Assembly: GCA_022592445.1 (NCBI GenBank)
Contig: JABYQR010000027.1
Span: 170,902 to 234,901, forward strand
Length of the DNA stretch: 64,000 nucleotides
From: Cytidiella melzeri
Lineage: Eukaryota > Basidiomycota > Agaricomycetes > Polyporales > Irpicaceae
Direction of reading: 5' to 3'
The position numbers were made by a program, and so were the translations under genes. Positions 23,784-35,571 of this stretch are shown in pieces; position 1 is the first letter of the stretch, and every line of letters begins with the position of its first letter. Below the pieces are notes generated by a model. The model was given only the letters and a program-made list of their open reading frames with translations, was not told the origin of the DNA and ran no database searches.

Positions 23784-25811
23784 TGTTTAAACTGCACAAG
23801 AAGCCTTAAAACATGTGACAATGGCCCACGTTGAAACACTAACAACTACCCTGGACACTAAAGGGGCCAGAAACCAGCACACCAGACCTCTTAGAGGCAA
23901 TCACGTGAACAAGTTGTGTGGGGCTGTGTGTAAAATGTGCAAGTGGGTCGAAGAGTCCTAAGCCTCACTAGAGGTAACAAGGAAGATATTGCGAATAGCG
24001 ACGAGTGTAGCCAGTAGGCCTTTTAGAAGTAGCGTATGTAAACGAGCTTCGTGAAGCGCGAGACAGCAGATAAGAGACATGAAATGAGAACGCAGACACA
24101 AGACGAGAAAGGAATGCAGTGAACGCTGGCGCTACAAAGATAATGCTTGAAGAAACGCGACACAGTAGCTCAGTAAAGAACACAGTATTTAACACAACAA
24201 AACAAGACTCTTCTCTCTCTGTGACACCTACTGATCCGGAACAGGAATCCTTCCCGCGATGTACTCAGACTCTCCGTGTCGGCAGGTCACTGCAAACGTG
24301 CTGGGGTGTGTGGCGCAAGAACAAACCACAAGATGCGTGACGTGGGGCAGTAGGATCTCAATGACATTGATCTCGCACTCGGGATTGTATGATCGGTCGT
24401 GCGAGCGGGTGCTCAGGTTGCAGTTGAGATGGGGCCAATGGCATATACGGGAGGTTCACAGTTCTTGCAAGGCTGTGGCAACAGTGCTGGGTCAGGAGGG
24501 TTTTAGAGGAGGAAGTTGTTGGGATCCTTGTATAGCTTGAACAGAAGCGGTATTAACCTAACTTGTTTGTGGGGAGAAGTGATAGTGTGACACGGCAGGT
24601 CCTCGTAGTCTATCTCCAAGTCTTGTTGGGGCTCGGGGGTGGGAGAAATTGAAGAGACAGTGATGGGCAAGTTGGGTGAGTTATAGAAAGTACAAGGCAG
24701 GTTTGCGGGGAGGTCAACTGCTCTTTCAGGGCAACGTGTGGGTTCTTGCAGGCCACAGTAGTGGAAAGGGTTGCTAACAGCAGGTTCAGATACCGACCTC
24801 AACGATGGCATAAACGAGACGATGTTCTGGAGTTGAAAAGAGGGTTGAGAGATATGAGAACGCAGGACGAGAACGCAGTGACGCGAGTCTCAAACACGAG
24901 CGAGCTAACACAAATGAGAAGAGTGAAGGTTCTTGGGTGGTAACTCAGGGGGGGGGTCGTATTCTGAGCTACTTGTAGTACAAAGTTTGTAGTTTAAATA
25001 TCTAATGCCTGAAACAAAAACGACTGGAAAATTTTCTATACCATCACTCGAGGCAATGCAAGATCACGCGAGAGAACTGGGCTGTATCTTGTGCAATGCC
25101 GATAGAGTAACACCTGGCAGCCCGCAATAGAAGCCATTCTGAAACACGAGTCAAGCCCTAGATGTTCACTGTTGTTGTTTTGCCGCGGGACCAACAAATG
25201 TTTCATTGTTGCAGTTCTTTGCCGTTGCTTGGTCTGGCACAGCCTGTCGTGGTCATGTGAGCTGTTTGCAATGAAGGTCACAACACCTTTGGAGGTCAGG
25301 ACACAAACCCTGCTTCAATCCTCAGATTGTTGTTTGAAGCTCCTGAGGTTTGGTCAATAAACATTGCTAAAGCCTGTCACTGTACTCAGGCCTTTTCACT
25401 GTTCGAATATATTGAGACTCTGCATTGATCACATGCTTAGAGCCAGTAGTTACTGTATATAAGACTTAATCTGATCAATGCAACACTACTATTTTTGATC
25501 CCCATCTCTTTGTCTGACCACTACCTCAGTCTCCTCTCTTTACGCTCGAAACTCCTAATGATACCTTGTAAAACTCACTCGAAGTCCCGGACTGAGCGAG
25601 TCCATGCGATAGAGTTGATTTGCATGTGATAGAGTCAGCCTGCAGGCCTGGCCAACTTCCGGTTGTATCAATGTAATAGGCTGTGTTGAACAGAGGCAAT
25701 GGGAAACAAGGAATGAGGGAAGAAAGACAAGCGTACATCCTGGGTAGGTGTTACAATTCAAATTGGATCACATAAGTGGGCAGAGGTATGGCTAGAGCTT
25801 TACCACAAAAG
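23784..25811. other. Interior of the inverted-repeat pair, non-coding
   Basis: No transposase or other protein is readable. The part from about 25030 to 25690 resembles 60190-60650 in the same direction (shared TGGTCTGGCACAGCCTG and CTGCAGGCCTGG motifs), a separate dispersed repeat (called G here) that also lies upstream of the D copy on the minus strand at 58735-60010. Confidence 0.5.
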
Positions 25812-26227
25812 AGACAAGGTGACTGTCCCAAAGACCATCTAAGTAAACATGATACACTATGAAACATGTGTCAGTGTGTGAGCAGTGCAAACAGAAGAAA
25901 CAAAGAGCCTGACAGAGGCATGAATAGGGCTTTACTGGAAAAGGGGAATTTCAAGATTCACAAAGCCATCAGTAAGGTTTTGTCCACTGTGTAGAAGTTT
26001 GATATACCAACATTTGTACTCTCTTGGATACTATACTATACTAAAATATGTACACTTTTAATCATATCATTGTCCCATGCAGTTGCCTAGGATTACTATG
26101 TGTACCAGCTATTGATGAGGTTACATATCACCCAAGTCCCCTGCCGAGCTCTTGGTTTGCCGCCATGAGCCCGCATTTAGCAGAGTTTCATTTGTGCTGA
26201 CAATTGGGTGGGAGATGAACGTCAAGT
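25812..26227 (-). repeat. Right arm of the inverted-repeat structure
   Basis: Reverse complement of 23374-23783, ending AACGTCAAGT. Its inner part (ACTATGAAACATGTG..GAGCAGTGCAAAC) also resembles the unit of the satellite at 54535-55205. Confidence 0.7.
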
Positions 26228-26345
26228 CTCAGGTACACACCGAAAGGCCTCCACTCATTGATTCGAGCTCTAGTCTGCAAGAGACTCTGTTGCAATCTGA
26301 GGTACCGTAATCCGTGTGCTGTATACGAATTGATTTGGACCTAAC

Positions 26346-27635
26346 GTGCATGTTTCATTAGTCATGGATGCATTTGACGTCCTGGCTCAGCAACTCTCAC
26401 CAGAGGCAGCCGCTGCTATCCAACAGCTCATCAACCAGTTAAACACGGAACTTCAAGAGGCAAGGCAGGTTGCGCAGGCTGCACAAGACAGCCTCCTCTC
26501 GCAGGAGGAGTTTGCGCAAACGCTCTTGCACGCATTCTCGCATGCACACCTTGCCGTACAGAATCCCGTTCCACCCCCTGCTCCTGCAATGTGTGGCTCA
26601 CTGCGTGTTGCTCCTCAACACTTCAGCGGTAATGTCGCTGCTGCAGACGGCAATGTCAACCATTGTATCACAATTTTTTGTGATGCCGTTGGTGCCTCTG
26701 ATGTTCCTCCCGATCTATGGGTCCCCATGGCAGCAACTTACTTTGACAGTCTTGCCTTATGCTGACACCATAATCTCCGTACGCAGAATGTTGTGCCTGC
26801 GGACTGGCAAGCGTTTGAGGCTCTTGTCAAAGTGAGATTGTATTGCTGATCATTGGAGATCAGATCTATGGACAATGTAGATTAGATATGTAGATAGATT
26901 AGATCAGATAGTACATAGCATGTGATTCCATCATCATTACAGCCACACACAATGTGATACTTGCACCTTATTGCATTGCGTTCCAGTAGTTTCCATGACT
27001 GAATAGCAGAAGTATCATGAGGCTTCTCCATAACTCATATTTCTTATACCAAATGTATTGAACTTACTAAAGGCTCAGTCAGCACCATTCAGTTATGTAG
27101 TGTGCTCAGTCATCACTTACAATCTCTATTCAGTAGTATTAGCAAGCAGGACTGTGCATTACCAATCCTTACTCATATGGCATTACTGTAACATTAGTAA
27201 TCTACTTACAGACATGTATATATATCACTTCTAGAGAGCAGAGAAATAACAAGACACTTACTCCCAGAGTTAGTTGACCTTCCAAATCATTCCCTACTTG
27301 TAACTTTTAAACAGCTCTTCTCCGCCAACACTTTGACAGTCCCATAATTTTTGATCAAGTTTGCGCCAAGATGCATAGCCTGGGGTATGATGGGAATATG
27401 ATGGCCTACATTCAGCGCTTCCAGCTTCTTGATGCTCACATTCCAGACAACCAGATGACCTATCAGGAGTATCGTTGGAATTTTTTGGCTCTGATTCCAC
27501 AGGCAGCTCGACTATACATTACCGAGGCACTTTGTGCCAATACTAACCCCAATATGTCACACATCTACGACCTGGCCATTGAATGGTCAAAAAATCATCA
27601 GCTCACGCAACATACTCAGAATCATCACATACCGT
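26346..27635 (+). pseudogene. Retrotransposon gag-like gene, interrupted by an LTR
   Basis: Starting MDAFDVLAQQL, the first part encodes a coiled-coil-like Gln/Ala stretch and a gag-type capsid region (APQHFSG, W..AATYFDSLAL). A TGA at 26763 stands where a Trp is expected. The frame is then cut by LTR C (26825-27313). If that LTR and one GCTCT are removed, the reading frame continues without shift into the ORF ending at 27658 (AKMHSLGYDGNM, DNQMTYQEYRW), which is still gag-like. No pol follows; at 27636 a D repeat begins and supplies the last codons. Confidence 0.75.
26825..27313 (+). mobile_element. Solo LTR, family C, with target duplication GCTCT
   Basis: 489 bp, starting TGTCAAAG and ending TTTTAAACA, with GCTCT at 26820-26824 and 27314-27318. 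A TATATATATC box lies at about 27215. The second copy of the family is at 29722-30212 on the minus strand. It is inserted in the gag pseudogene without disturbing the flanking frame. Confidence 0.92.
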
Positions 27636-29487
27636 TGATACGCCCAGAAAACAGCTAGGCGCGGAGACACGGCAGCACACAGCCGTTTGCGCGGCCTGCA
27701 TCCTCCTGAGTGGCAAATCCCCCACTTTCCCAGCGCCGCGAGCACGAGATGTTCACCAAGGTCACGAGGTGTTTGCCAAGGATCCGAGGACTTGCCAAGG
27801 GGCAGCAACCCGCTGAAAACATCCGAGGCCAGGAACTTGCACTGGCCTCTACCTTGCAGACACATGCTCATTGCATCGGAGTATGGGCCAGCCAGCCACT
27901 AAGTGTTTCGGACGCAGGTCGGACCAATGTTAGAAGGAATTTGACTTGCGGAAGACATTTCATGGAGGCTCCTATCACAACACGCTGTGCAACTCCTGGA
28001 CGGTGCAGCATTGCCTGCTTGCAACTGTTGGCGCTCTTTCAGTTGCAAAGGCGTGTGTTGGCTCTCTGCCTGGACTAACGCTGTGTCCTGCCAAGCGTTG
28101 ATATGCTGATCACTTTGCCTCCGTTGGCGGAAGTACTCTGGCGCACTGGTTTCTCGCTCTTGCGTTTAGGATTAGGACAAAGAAGGAAAGGTTTAGGAGA
28201 TGGGCTTAGGTATATAGAAAGGTGTTGTCTGTACTGCATAAAAGGACAATCCCCCCCCCCCCCCCACTTCTCAGAGTTCTCTTTACACTTTGCGCTCGCG
28301 TTGAGGAAGTCTCTTTGTGTCAACAAGCTGTAGCATCTCCTGTGTTGCTCTACTGTGTTCTCTTCTACGTTTAGGTCTGCTGCGCCTACAATTCACAACC
28401 CACCTTGTGTTTGCCGCTATTGTCCAACCATTCCACACTTGCCAGACGGTCGCTGTCCTTACTACCCGCGACACAAAGTCCTTCGCCGCTACCCCATCAT
28501 CCCCGCACCTACGCCTCCACCCAAACCCTCAGTAGTGCCTACTGTCTCCCCCAAGAGATCCACCTCTAAATCCCCTTTTCCAGCGTCGTCCGTCGCCTTG
28601 GTTGCAGACTCGCTTGACAATTGCTCTTATTGCAACACTCAGAGCAATCACCCAATTCCCCTGTGCTCCGGACCTTTTGTTCTGCTCCACTGCAACCACC
28701 TGCTCGCACTGCATCCAGATTGTTAGCTCTTGCCAGACTTCAAAGGTGATAACCACGAGTGCAAACTTATCCAGTTCAATCTCACAAGCTCCGCCAATGT
28801 CATTGTCGGCCACGCTTTCGCCTGTAGCACGCATCACCACTCTGGAGGAGTTGTCCTTCACTATTGCTCCCGTGACCAATCGATCGAGTCAAACTGACTT
28901 CGGTCTAGCATAGCCTTACGCGGTGTCTCGTGTCCAATTAGTTCACCCTTTGTCTGCAACTCGTTTGGTTTTGTTGCATTGCTTCTATTCTTAACTGTGT
29001 TATTTTACTGCATTACTGTGTTTGTGTTTCATCTTCACTGCGTTGAGCTTACTGCATTTACTTTCACTGCAACTGCGCTTTACAGCAACCACCTTCATCC
29101 TCATTAGCAACCGCGTTTTGTGTTTGGGACTTGTACTGCATTTGCATTTACTGTTTGCGACTTTCCGCACGCTGTTTTATTTGAGACTCGGTGTCTCGCG
29201 TGTGACCACTTTGTGTTTGTTCTAAGCCTCTTTTGCTTTTGCCGCGCCGCCCCCCTTTTGCCCACGATACGCGTGGTGTTTTGCCCTTCTAGCTCAATTT
29301 ATACAAAACCTTTATTATCAAAAACCTTGTCACTCCTTGCAGCACAGGTAAACTAGGACTCTAAAGACCACCTCGCACACTTTTGCACTACCGCGCTCCC
29401 ACACCCTTACACTCCTATTGCCACTTTGTGGTTGGTTGTGTTGTCTTTGGGGTTGTTACTAGTTTCAGAGTGTACCACAGTGTTTCA
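27636..29487 (+). mobile_element. Repeat family D, copy 3 (decayed)
   Basis: Collinear with the intact D copies over its full length (starts TGATACGCCC, ends GTGTTTCA) but strongly depleted of CpG: many CG of copies 1 and 2 are TG or CA here. The TATA box is at about 28211. The 175-residue ORF has lost its ATG (AGG) and has a TAG at the position of a conserved Trp. A run of 15 C at 28251-28265 lies between TATA and ORF. No target duplication is visible (CCGT against GGGC). Confidence 0.85.
28378..28895 (+). pseudogene. Decayed copy of the D-encoded Cys/His protein
   Basis: CRYCPTIPHLPDGRCPY, CSYCNTQSNHPIP and LHPDC are still readable, so the Cys/His skeleton of the intact proteins (42493-43020, 51736-52263) is retained. 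The start codon is mutated and a TAG replaces the Trp after the HPDC motif. Confidence 0.75.
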
Positions 29488-29721
29488 GGGCATGTTCCAG
29501 GGGTAAGAAAGCAGGGGCAATTCTGTAGAAAATAGTTATGGGAAAAATGGGCGAGGAGAGGTGAGGCTTAGTCTACTACAACTGAGTCTTCTACTACAAA
29601 GTGGCCTACAATGTGTAAAAAGGAATGTCACTCACAAAGTAACAGTTATGTAGTGTCAAGCTTGAAGAAGGTTTCAGAGTAGAGGAGTGGTAAGAAGAGT
29701 TAGCAGTCGGGGCTCATAACC

Positions 29722-30212
29722 TGTTTGAAAGCTACAAGTGTAGGGGATGACTTGGAAAGTCAACTAACTCTGGGAGTAAGTGTCTTGTTATTTCTCTGCT
29801 CTCTAGGAGCGGTATATATACATGTCTGTAACTAGATTACTAATGCTACAGTAATGTCATATGAGTAAGGATTGGTAATGCACAGTCCTGCTTGCTAATA
29901 CTACTGAATAGAGAATGTAAGCGATGACTGAGCATTCTACATAACTGAATGGTGCTGACTGAGCCTTTAGTAAGCTCAATACATTTGGTATATGAATTAT
30001 GAGTCATGGAGAAGCCTCATGGGACTTCTGCTATTCAGTCATGGAAACTACTGGAACACAATGCAATAAGGTGCAAGTATCGCATCGTGTGTGGCCATAA
30101 TGATGATGGAATCACATGCTATGTACTATCTGATCTTATCTATCTACATATCTAATCTACATTGTCCATAGATCTGATCTCCAATGATCAGCAATACAAT
30201 CTCGCTTTGACA
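29722..30212 (-). mobile_element. LTR, family C, copy 2
   Basis: Reverse complement of 26825-27313 with moderate divergence: plus strand begins TGTTTGAAAGC and ends GCTTTGACA. No matching target duplication (TAACC against AGAAC). The two C copies and the D copy between them make a large imperfect inverted structure. Confidence 0.85.
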
Positions 30213-30383
30213 AGAACAAAGAAAGGGAAGTCAATGACATAATTCTCTTTGTTAAACGGAAATGACTAGGGATTGGAAGTGATGGGGGTAGGATAAGTTG
30301 GATTGTCAAAGTAAAGCAAAGAAATAGCTAGCTACTAATATGATAAAAAGAATGAGAATAGTAGAGTGTGAAGACCGTTTGTA
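30213..30383 (-). repeat. Fragment of LTR family F
   Basis: The minus strand reads TGTTACAAACGGTCTTCACAC, matching the start of family F at 61124. It directly abuts the C copy. The next bases (GGGCCATCCACAACA, about 30389-30403) are the reverse complement of the first 15 bases of family A, so a few bases of an A element also remain. Confidence 0.5.
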
Positions 30384-30632
30384 ACAGTTGGGCCATCCAC
30401 AACAGTTTGCAGAAGCACTCTGGCTCATTGGTTTTTTGCTCTCATGTTTGGACTTAGGACAAAGAAGGAAAGGTTTAGGAGGCAGACTTGGGTATATAAA
30501 CAGTATTGCATGTACTTCGTTGAAAAAAATACGACCCCCCCATTACACTTTGTGCTTGCGTTGAGGAAGTCTCTTTGCGTCCCTAAGCTGTAGTGTCCCT
30601 TGCGTTACTCTACTGCATTCTCAACTGTGTTT

Positions 30633-31922
30633 ATGTCTGCTGCGCCTTCTACTCAAAATCTGTCTTGTATTTGTCACTTTTGCCCAACAGTTCCTCACTT
30701 GCCGGACAGTCGCTGCCCTTACCACAACATCCTCCGGCGCTACCCCATCCCCTCTGCACCTACACCTCTGCCCAAACCCCCACTAACGCCTACAGTCTTT
30801 TCCGAGAGATTGTCCACTGAATTACCCTTGCCAGCGTTGTCTGTTGCCTCTGTAGCAGACTCGCTCAACAATTGCTCTTATTGCAACACTCAGAGCAATT
30901 ACCCAAGTTCTGTAACAGTTAAGGTTACACTCACCAGATAAGTGTTAAACTTCAGGGGGAGATAATGAGATAGAGAGTAGAGTGTTGGTGAGAGTGTGTA
31001 CTGGGGAGTACTGAGTAGTCCTTTATCAACAGAGTGGATAAGACTGAGGGAATATGCCCTCAGGAGTGCCTCTACATATACATGAAGGGGAGGACCCCAG
31101 GTACTACCCTAAGACCCCTAATACCTACATGAGTAAGTGAAGTAATCTACCTTACTAAGCATGCCCTATGCCCTAGTGGTGCCACTTCAATAATCAACCA
31201 ATAGCAATTGTCCCCATGACCTGACCCCATGACCCAGTCCCAAGGCTAGACTTGTTCGAGCTTGTTCTAAGACAAGGATAGACTTTTCCAGAAGGTTCTA
31301 AGAACTATGACATCATCTACTAGAATGTTCTACACTATGACATCATAGTTCCAGCATGTTCCACCAGAAAATTCTAGAAGGTTCCTCAAGGTTCCCCAAG
31401 GTTCCAGAAGGTTTCAGAGAGTTCTATCATGTGATACACAGATATGTAAAGGAGCACATCAGCGCATCAGAGATAGAGGGCGCATCAGCACATCAATTGA
31501 TAGGCACTGAGAATAAGCACCGGGATAAGCGCCTGATAAGTGCCAGATAAGTGCTGGGATAAGCGCCTCAATAGATGCTGGATAAGCGCTGAATAAGTGC
31601 CAGATAAGCACTTAAATATTCCCAATAATACCATTGCCTGGTAAGGCAAGTCTTGTAGAAACATTGAAAATCTGTGACAATTCCCCTGCAATCTGGTCCC
31701 TTTATTCCTATAGACTGTGACTGCCCACCCACGCTGCACCCAGACTGTTGGCTTTTGCCCAATTTCAAAGGAGATAACCATGAGTGCAAACTCATTCAGT
31801 TCAATCTCACGAGCTCAGCCAACATCATTGTCGGTCACGCTTTCACTTGCAACATGCACTGCCGCTCTGGAGGAGCCGCCCTTCATTATTGCGCCCGTGA
31901 CCAGTCAATCAACTCAAACTGA
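30633..31922 (+). pseudogene. D-encoded Cys/His protein, split by an LTR-B insertion
   Basis: N-terminal half CICHFCPTVPHLPDSRCPY..CSYCNTQS lies at 30633-30905. The C-terminal half (NFKGDNHECKLIQFNL.., HAFTCNMHC) lies after the LTR. Each part can be aligned to the intact protein at 42493-43020. Confidence 0.75.
30911..31679 (-). mobile_element. Solo LTR, family B, copy 3
   Basis: Ends TGTAACAG and CTGTGACA. The flanks AGTTC and ATTCC match at 3 of 5 bases, a decayed target duplication judged by comparison with the uninterrupted D copies. It contains an unusually long heat-shock-like series, GAAnnTTCnnGAAnnTTC at 31367-31384, followed by further GGTTCC units. Confidence 0.88.
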
Positions 31923-32509
31923 CTTTGTTCTAGCTTAGGTGTATGTTGTTTTTGTGTTTAGTTACTAGCCTCTCCCTGCAATTTGTTTATTTTCATTACG
32001 ATTCTTTCATTTCTAACTGTGTTATTTTACTGTGTTACTGCGTCTGTGTTTCATCTTCACTGTGTCGAGCTTACTGTGTTTCACTTTCACTGTGACTGTG
32101 TTTTACAGCAACCCCTTTTATCTTCCTTAGCAACCATGTTTTGGGTTTGTGGCTCATACTGTGTTCTCCTTGCGTTTTGTGACTTATCGCACACTGCTTA
32201 TGTTGCAACTCTGTATCTCTTGCATGTTCACATCATGTTTGTACTAACCCTCTTTCACCTTTGCTGTGCTTCCCCTCTTGCCTGTGATACGTGTGGTGCT
32301 TTGCCCCCCTAGCTCAATTTATACAAAAACCTTTGATATCGAAAACCTCATTGCTCTTCACAGCACAGGTTAACTAGGACTCTAAGACCACCTCACACAC
32401 TTTATACACATCCGTGCTCCCACACCCTTACACTCCTATTGCCACTTCGTGGTTGGGTGGTGTTGTCTCTAGGGTTGTTACTTTTTTCAGAGTGTGACTC
32501 GGCGTTACA

Positions 32510-33700
32510 GCGGAGAGGTAGGAAGGATGTTCTGCTGCCCGATGAGAGTTGTCAGGATGGGAAGAAGAGCTGCAGCATCTGCTGGAGCTGCTGAAGGAAC
32601 TGCTGCCAGCGAGTGAGGTCCGGTACGGCTGCAAGGCTTAGCCAAACTGATATGGCCGTCACGTTGGCCATCAAACTCTGGGCAATGTGGAGAATGTTTC
32701 AATATCGTGTCACCCGAGATATAGGTGTCTGCCCAAATCCTCTTGCGCCAGTGAGTGAGATGCATATGGCCTGCTTTGGTTTTTGCACAGGCTCCGGGCT
32801 GGCCATGTTCACCAAGATGTTTGGCACAGGTTTGCATTTCCTCACCACACCGTTGAGCATGTTCGGAGAAGTTGTTGACAGTGGGTTTCGAACTTTGTAC
32901 CAAGCCCTGGAGCATTCAATGCATTATTGCAACCAGCTACAATGTTGGCGGGACGCTTTTGTGCACGAAATCCTTGTGCCCTACATACTGATCCCTTCTT
33001 GTCCCAACGTTGGAGCTGTCAACATAAACATCGTGCTGGTTCCGTCTCGAGTGTTTCCCGCAGTGACACGGGTCTTCCAGTCCGCAGGGAGAAGAGGGTA
33101 TAACGAAACGTGCATGGCATATCAAGAAGAAGCAGAAGAAAACAATCAACAAGCAGGGAAGGATGAAAAACTAGAAAGACGAAGGTCGTAAAGAACTTCG
33201 TCCACAGCAAGAAAAAACTAGGATGTAGACGGCGGAAAGGGTAGGGAAGGGAGCATGCAAGCAGAGGCACATTTTCACCAAAAGGCGACTATTTTAAAAC
33301 GTTTACAGTTACACATAATCATTTTTGTTGTACTCTTTCGGACCATCGTGCATGAACATATATGAACATACCGCCGCGCTCGACTACGGACACGAACGCG
33401 AATGGCGCCTCACGAGGCGACCAAGACGACAAAAAACCATCCTCCTCCCTTCAAGAGCACGCCGCGCGCCATCGTGTATTCTTTGTGCCCGCATACACAC
33501 GCAACAGGATAGCAAACGGCGTAAAACAAAAGCTCTCTCATCGGATGGCAGACTACTGAGTGCGTAGACTCGCAGCACCTCCCGCGAGACTCCAAAAACG
33601 ACGAGCAACCCCGGACTTAGACGCGTGTATGGTGACTGGTAAAAAGAATCCTAGTCGGTCCTGAAGATGCTCATCGTTCCCCACTGACAATACATACTGC
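32510..33700. other. No supported gene (3' flank of ATF1)
   Basis: An open frame at 32613-33191 (plus, 192 codons) and one at 32505-32915 (minus, 137 codons) overlap. Neither shows a known domain, and I cannot choose between them. The last few hundred bases probably hold the ATF1 3' UTR. Confidence 0.4.
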
Positions 33701-35571
33701 TCAGTATCCGAAGCGACCACTGCCTCCACCGACCATGGCAGGAACATTCTTCGCCGCATTAGCCAAGTTGTTCACGTTCCCATGGCCAGTCTGCATCGAC
33801 GTGGGCACTTGCTGATGATGTCCGTGACCATTCACGTGGTTGTTTCCATTGGATTGCGCAGAGTTGCCGCCTGAGCCGACAAGGGAAGATAGACGAGTGA
33901 TCTCTTCTCGTGAAGATACCAGCGCCTGCTTGAGAGTCTCGTTCTCGTTCTGAAGGAACTCGACTTTCGCTTGCAGTTGCGCCAGCCACGCCTTCTTGCG
34001 TTGTCGGCACTTGAGCGCAGCTATCCCAGGGCGCAATTAGGTCAACGACATTGAACTTATCGCACAGAAAAGTCACTCACCCTGCCGATTCCGTTCCAAG
34101 AAATTTCTCCTCTTTTCTTCCTCTGTTTCGGGTTTCTTCGAACCACCTTTCTTCTGGCTCTGACCCGCGCCTGTACTGCTTGGGCCCATCATCAAATCAT
34201 CGTCATCCTCCTCTTCCTCCTCGTTCATGTCGTTCATTTCGATGCTGGCAGTTGAAGCTCTCCGTCCGTTACTCGAAGTCGTTTGGCTTCGTGTTCTCTT
34301 GCCATTGGCTGCAGCTGGCTGTTGTATGACGACGGGGAGTGGCGCGGCAATAACAGGTGACTCGACGTCGTAGCTCTTCCGCTTCGTGCCTCGTTTCGCA
34401 GTTCCATTCGTGTTTTTTGAAGTCGCCACGGCCGTGCCACTTAGAGCAGCCGCTGCCTCCTCCTCTCGCTTTGTCAACTCCTGATGAGCTTGAGAAAGCA
34501 GGAACAGGCCGTTCGTCGCTGTCTGTGCAGCGTTGTTCGCCGACGTAGCGACGAAGCTGGCATTAGTGTTCAGCGCCGGCGCCGCGTTAGTGCCGTTGCT
34601 GGGACCGGTGTCTGATCGCGACGGATAGCCAGCTGTGACGGCCGACATGGACAGGGGTGACTGTGCGTGGTTGTGTGCCTGGTGTTGGGCAGCGAGGACT
34701 CCGGTTATGGCGGAGAGTGTGTTGGGGGTTATGGTGCCGGCGACCCCTGAGAGACTTGGGGTGCCGTTCGTGTTCATGACGGAGGAGAGGAAGGCAGCGG
34801 TGTTCGGAGAAGCGGGTGGGAAGGAGACTGGGCCACCGAGGAGGGGAGTGAGGCCTGTGCCAGGGGTGAGTCCCACACGCGGCGTGAGGCCAGTTCTGAA
34901 GGCAGCGGGGTCAAATGCTGCAAGCGGCTGTTCCGACTGTTGTTGTGGGCCAGTGAGCATGGCGGGCGAGAGGGGGCCGGAGCGGAGAGAATTTGAGAAG
35001 GAGGAGGAGGAGAATGCCCAGGAGTAGTGGGCATCGTTGGGTGAAGCTATGGAGGCGATGGGAGGGAGAATAGTTTTGTGGTTGTCGGGAGGGGTGGTAG
35101 TTGCTGTGACAGAGGACTTGTCTGCCGAGCCTGGTCGGGATTGTGGCAGGACATCGTTCGAGTCAGCGATGGAGGTGGGTGAGTTGCGCTGGGTGCGGAC
35201 AGAGGAGTCGTTGGAGGGGCGAGCAAAGGACTGCTCGAAGGGGTTGGGTTCGAGGTCAAAGTTGCTGCGGTTTGGGCGGGGTGGTGGGCGCTGTTTTGAG
35301 GCGGGGTCGACGACGTCAGAGGCGGGGGAGGCGACGGACGACGGGGACTTGATGAGTTCTGCGGGCATGACGTGTGTCGTGGGGGCCGACGACGACGATG
35401 ATGATGATGATGTCGTGTCGGTGTCTGTGGAGATAAGAAAAGAATTGTTACTGAGGTAAGAGAGGATAAGAAAAAGAGATACTTACTATGGATGAAGGGG
35501 AGACGATGACGATGGGATGGGGGAGAGGAGAGCAACGTCGGTGTGCATTCCCCTCCCATTATGACGTCCAT
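33701..35571 (-). CDS. atf1: Atf1/ATF-CREB-type bZIP transcription factor
   Basis: Three exons: 35571-35487, 35424-34081 and 34020-33701, giving 582 residues. The basic region (EEEKRRNFLERNRQ then AALKCRQRKKAWL, joined across the last intron) and a leucine zipper (LQAKVEFLQNENETLKQAL) lie at about residues 460-520. The N-terminal half has marks of fungal Atf1: NPFEQSF, LPPIASIASP and repeated GLTP motifs, with many Ser/Thr-Pro sites that could be targets of a Hog1/Sty1-type kinase. These factors act in the nucleus and drive stress and sexual-development genes. The upstream start at 35571 joins in frame with the second exon; starting at the ATG at 35368 would remove 48 residues including a Ser run. 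TGACGTCC and GATGACGC, CRE-like sites, lie at the start codon (35562-35580). Confidence 0.88.

Larger units (their letters stand above)
30411..32509 (+). mobile_element. Repeat family D, copy 4 (5'-truncated, interrupted)
   Basis: Matches D from the CTCTGGC segment just upstream of the TATA box (TATATAAA, about 30493) to the end. The 175-residue ORF starts at ATG 30633 and is interrupted after the CSYCNTQSNYP segment by an LTR-B insertion (30911-31679). Its second half resumes at 31680 and ends with a TGA at about 31922. Like copy 3 it is CpG-poor. Confidence 0.85.

Noticed and set aside
32505..33191. Open frames on both strands after D copy 4
   Set aside because: Overlapping frames of similar length on opposite strands, with no domain, splice signals or paralogue in the window.
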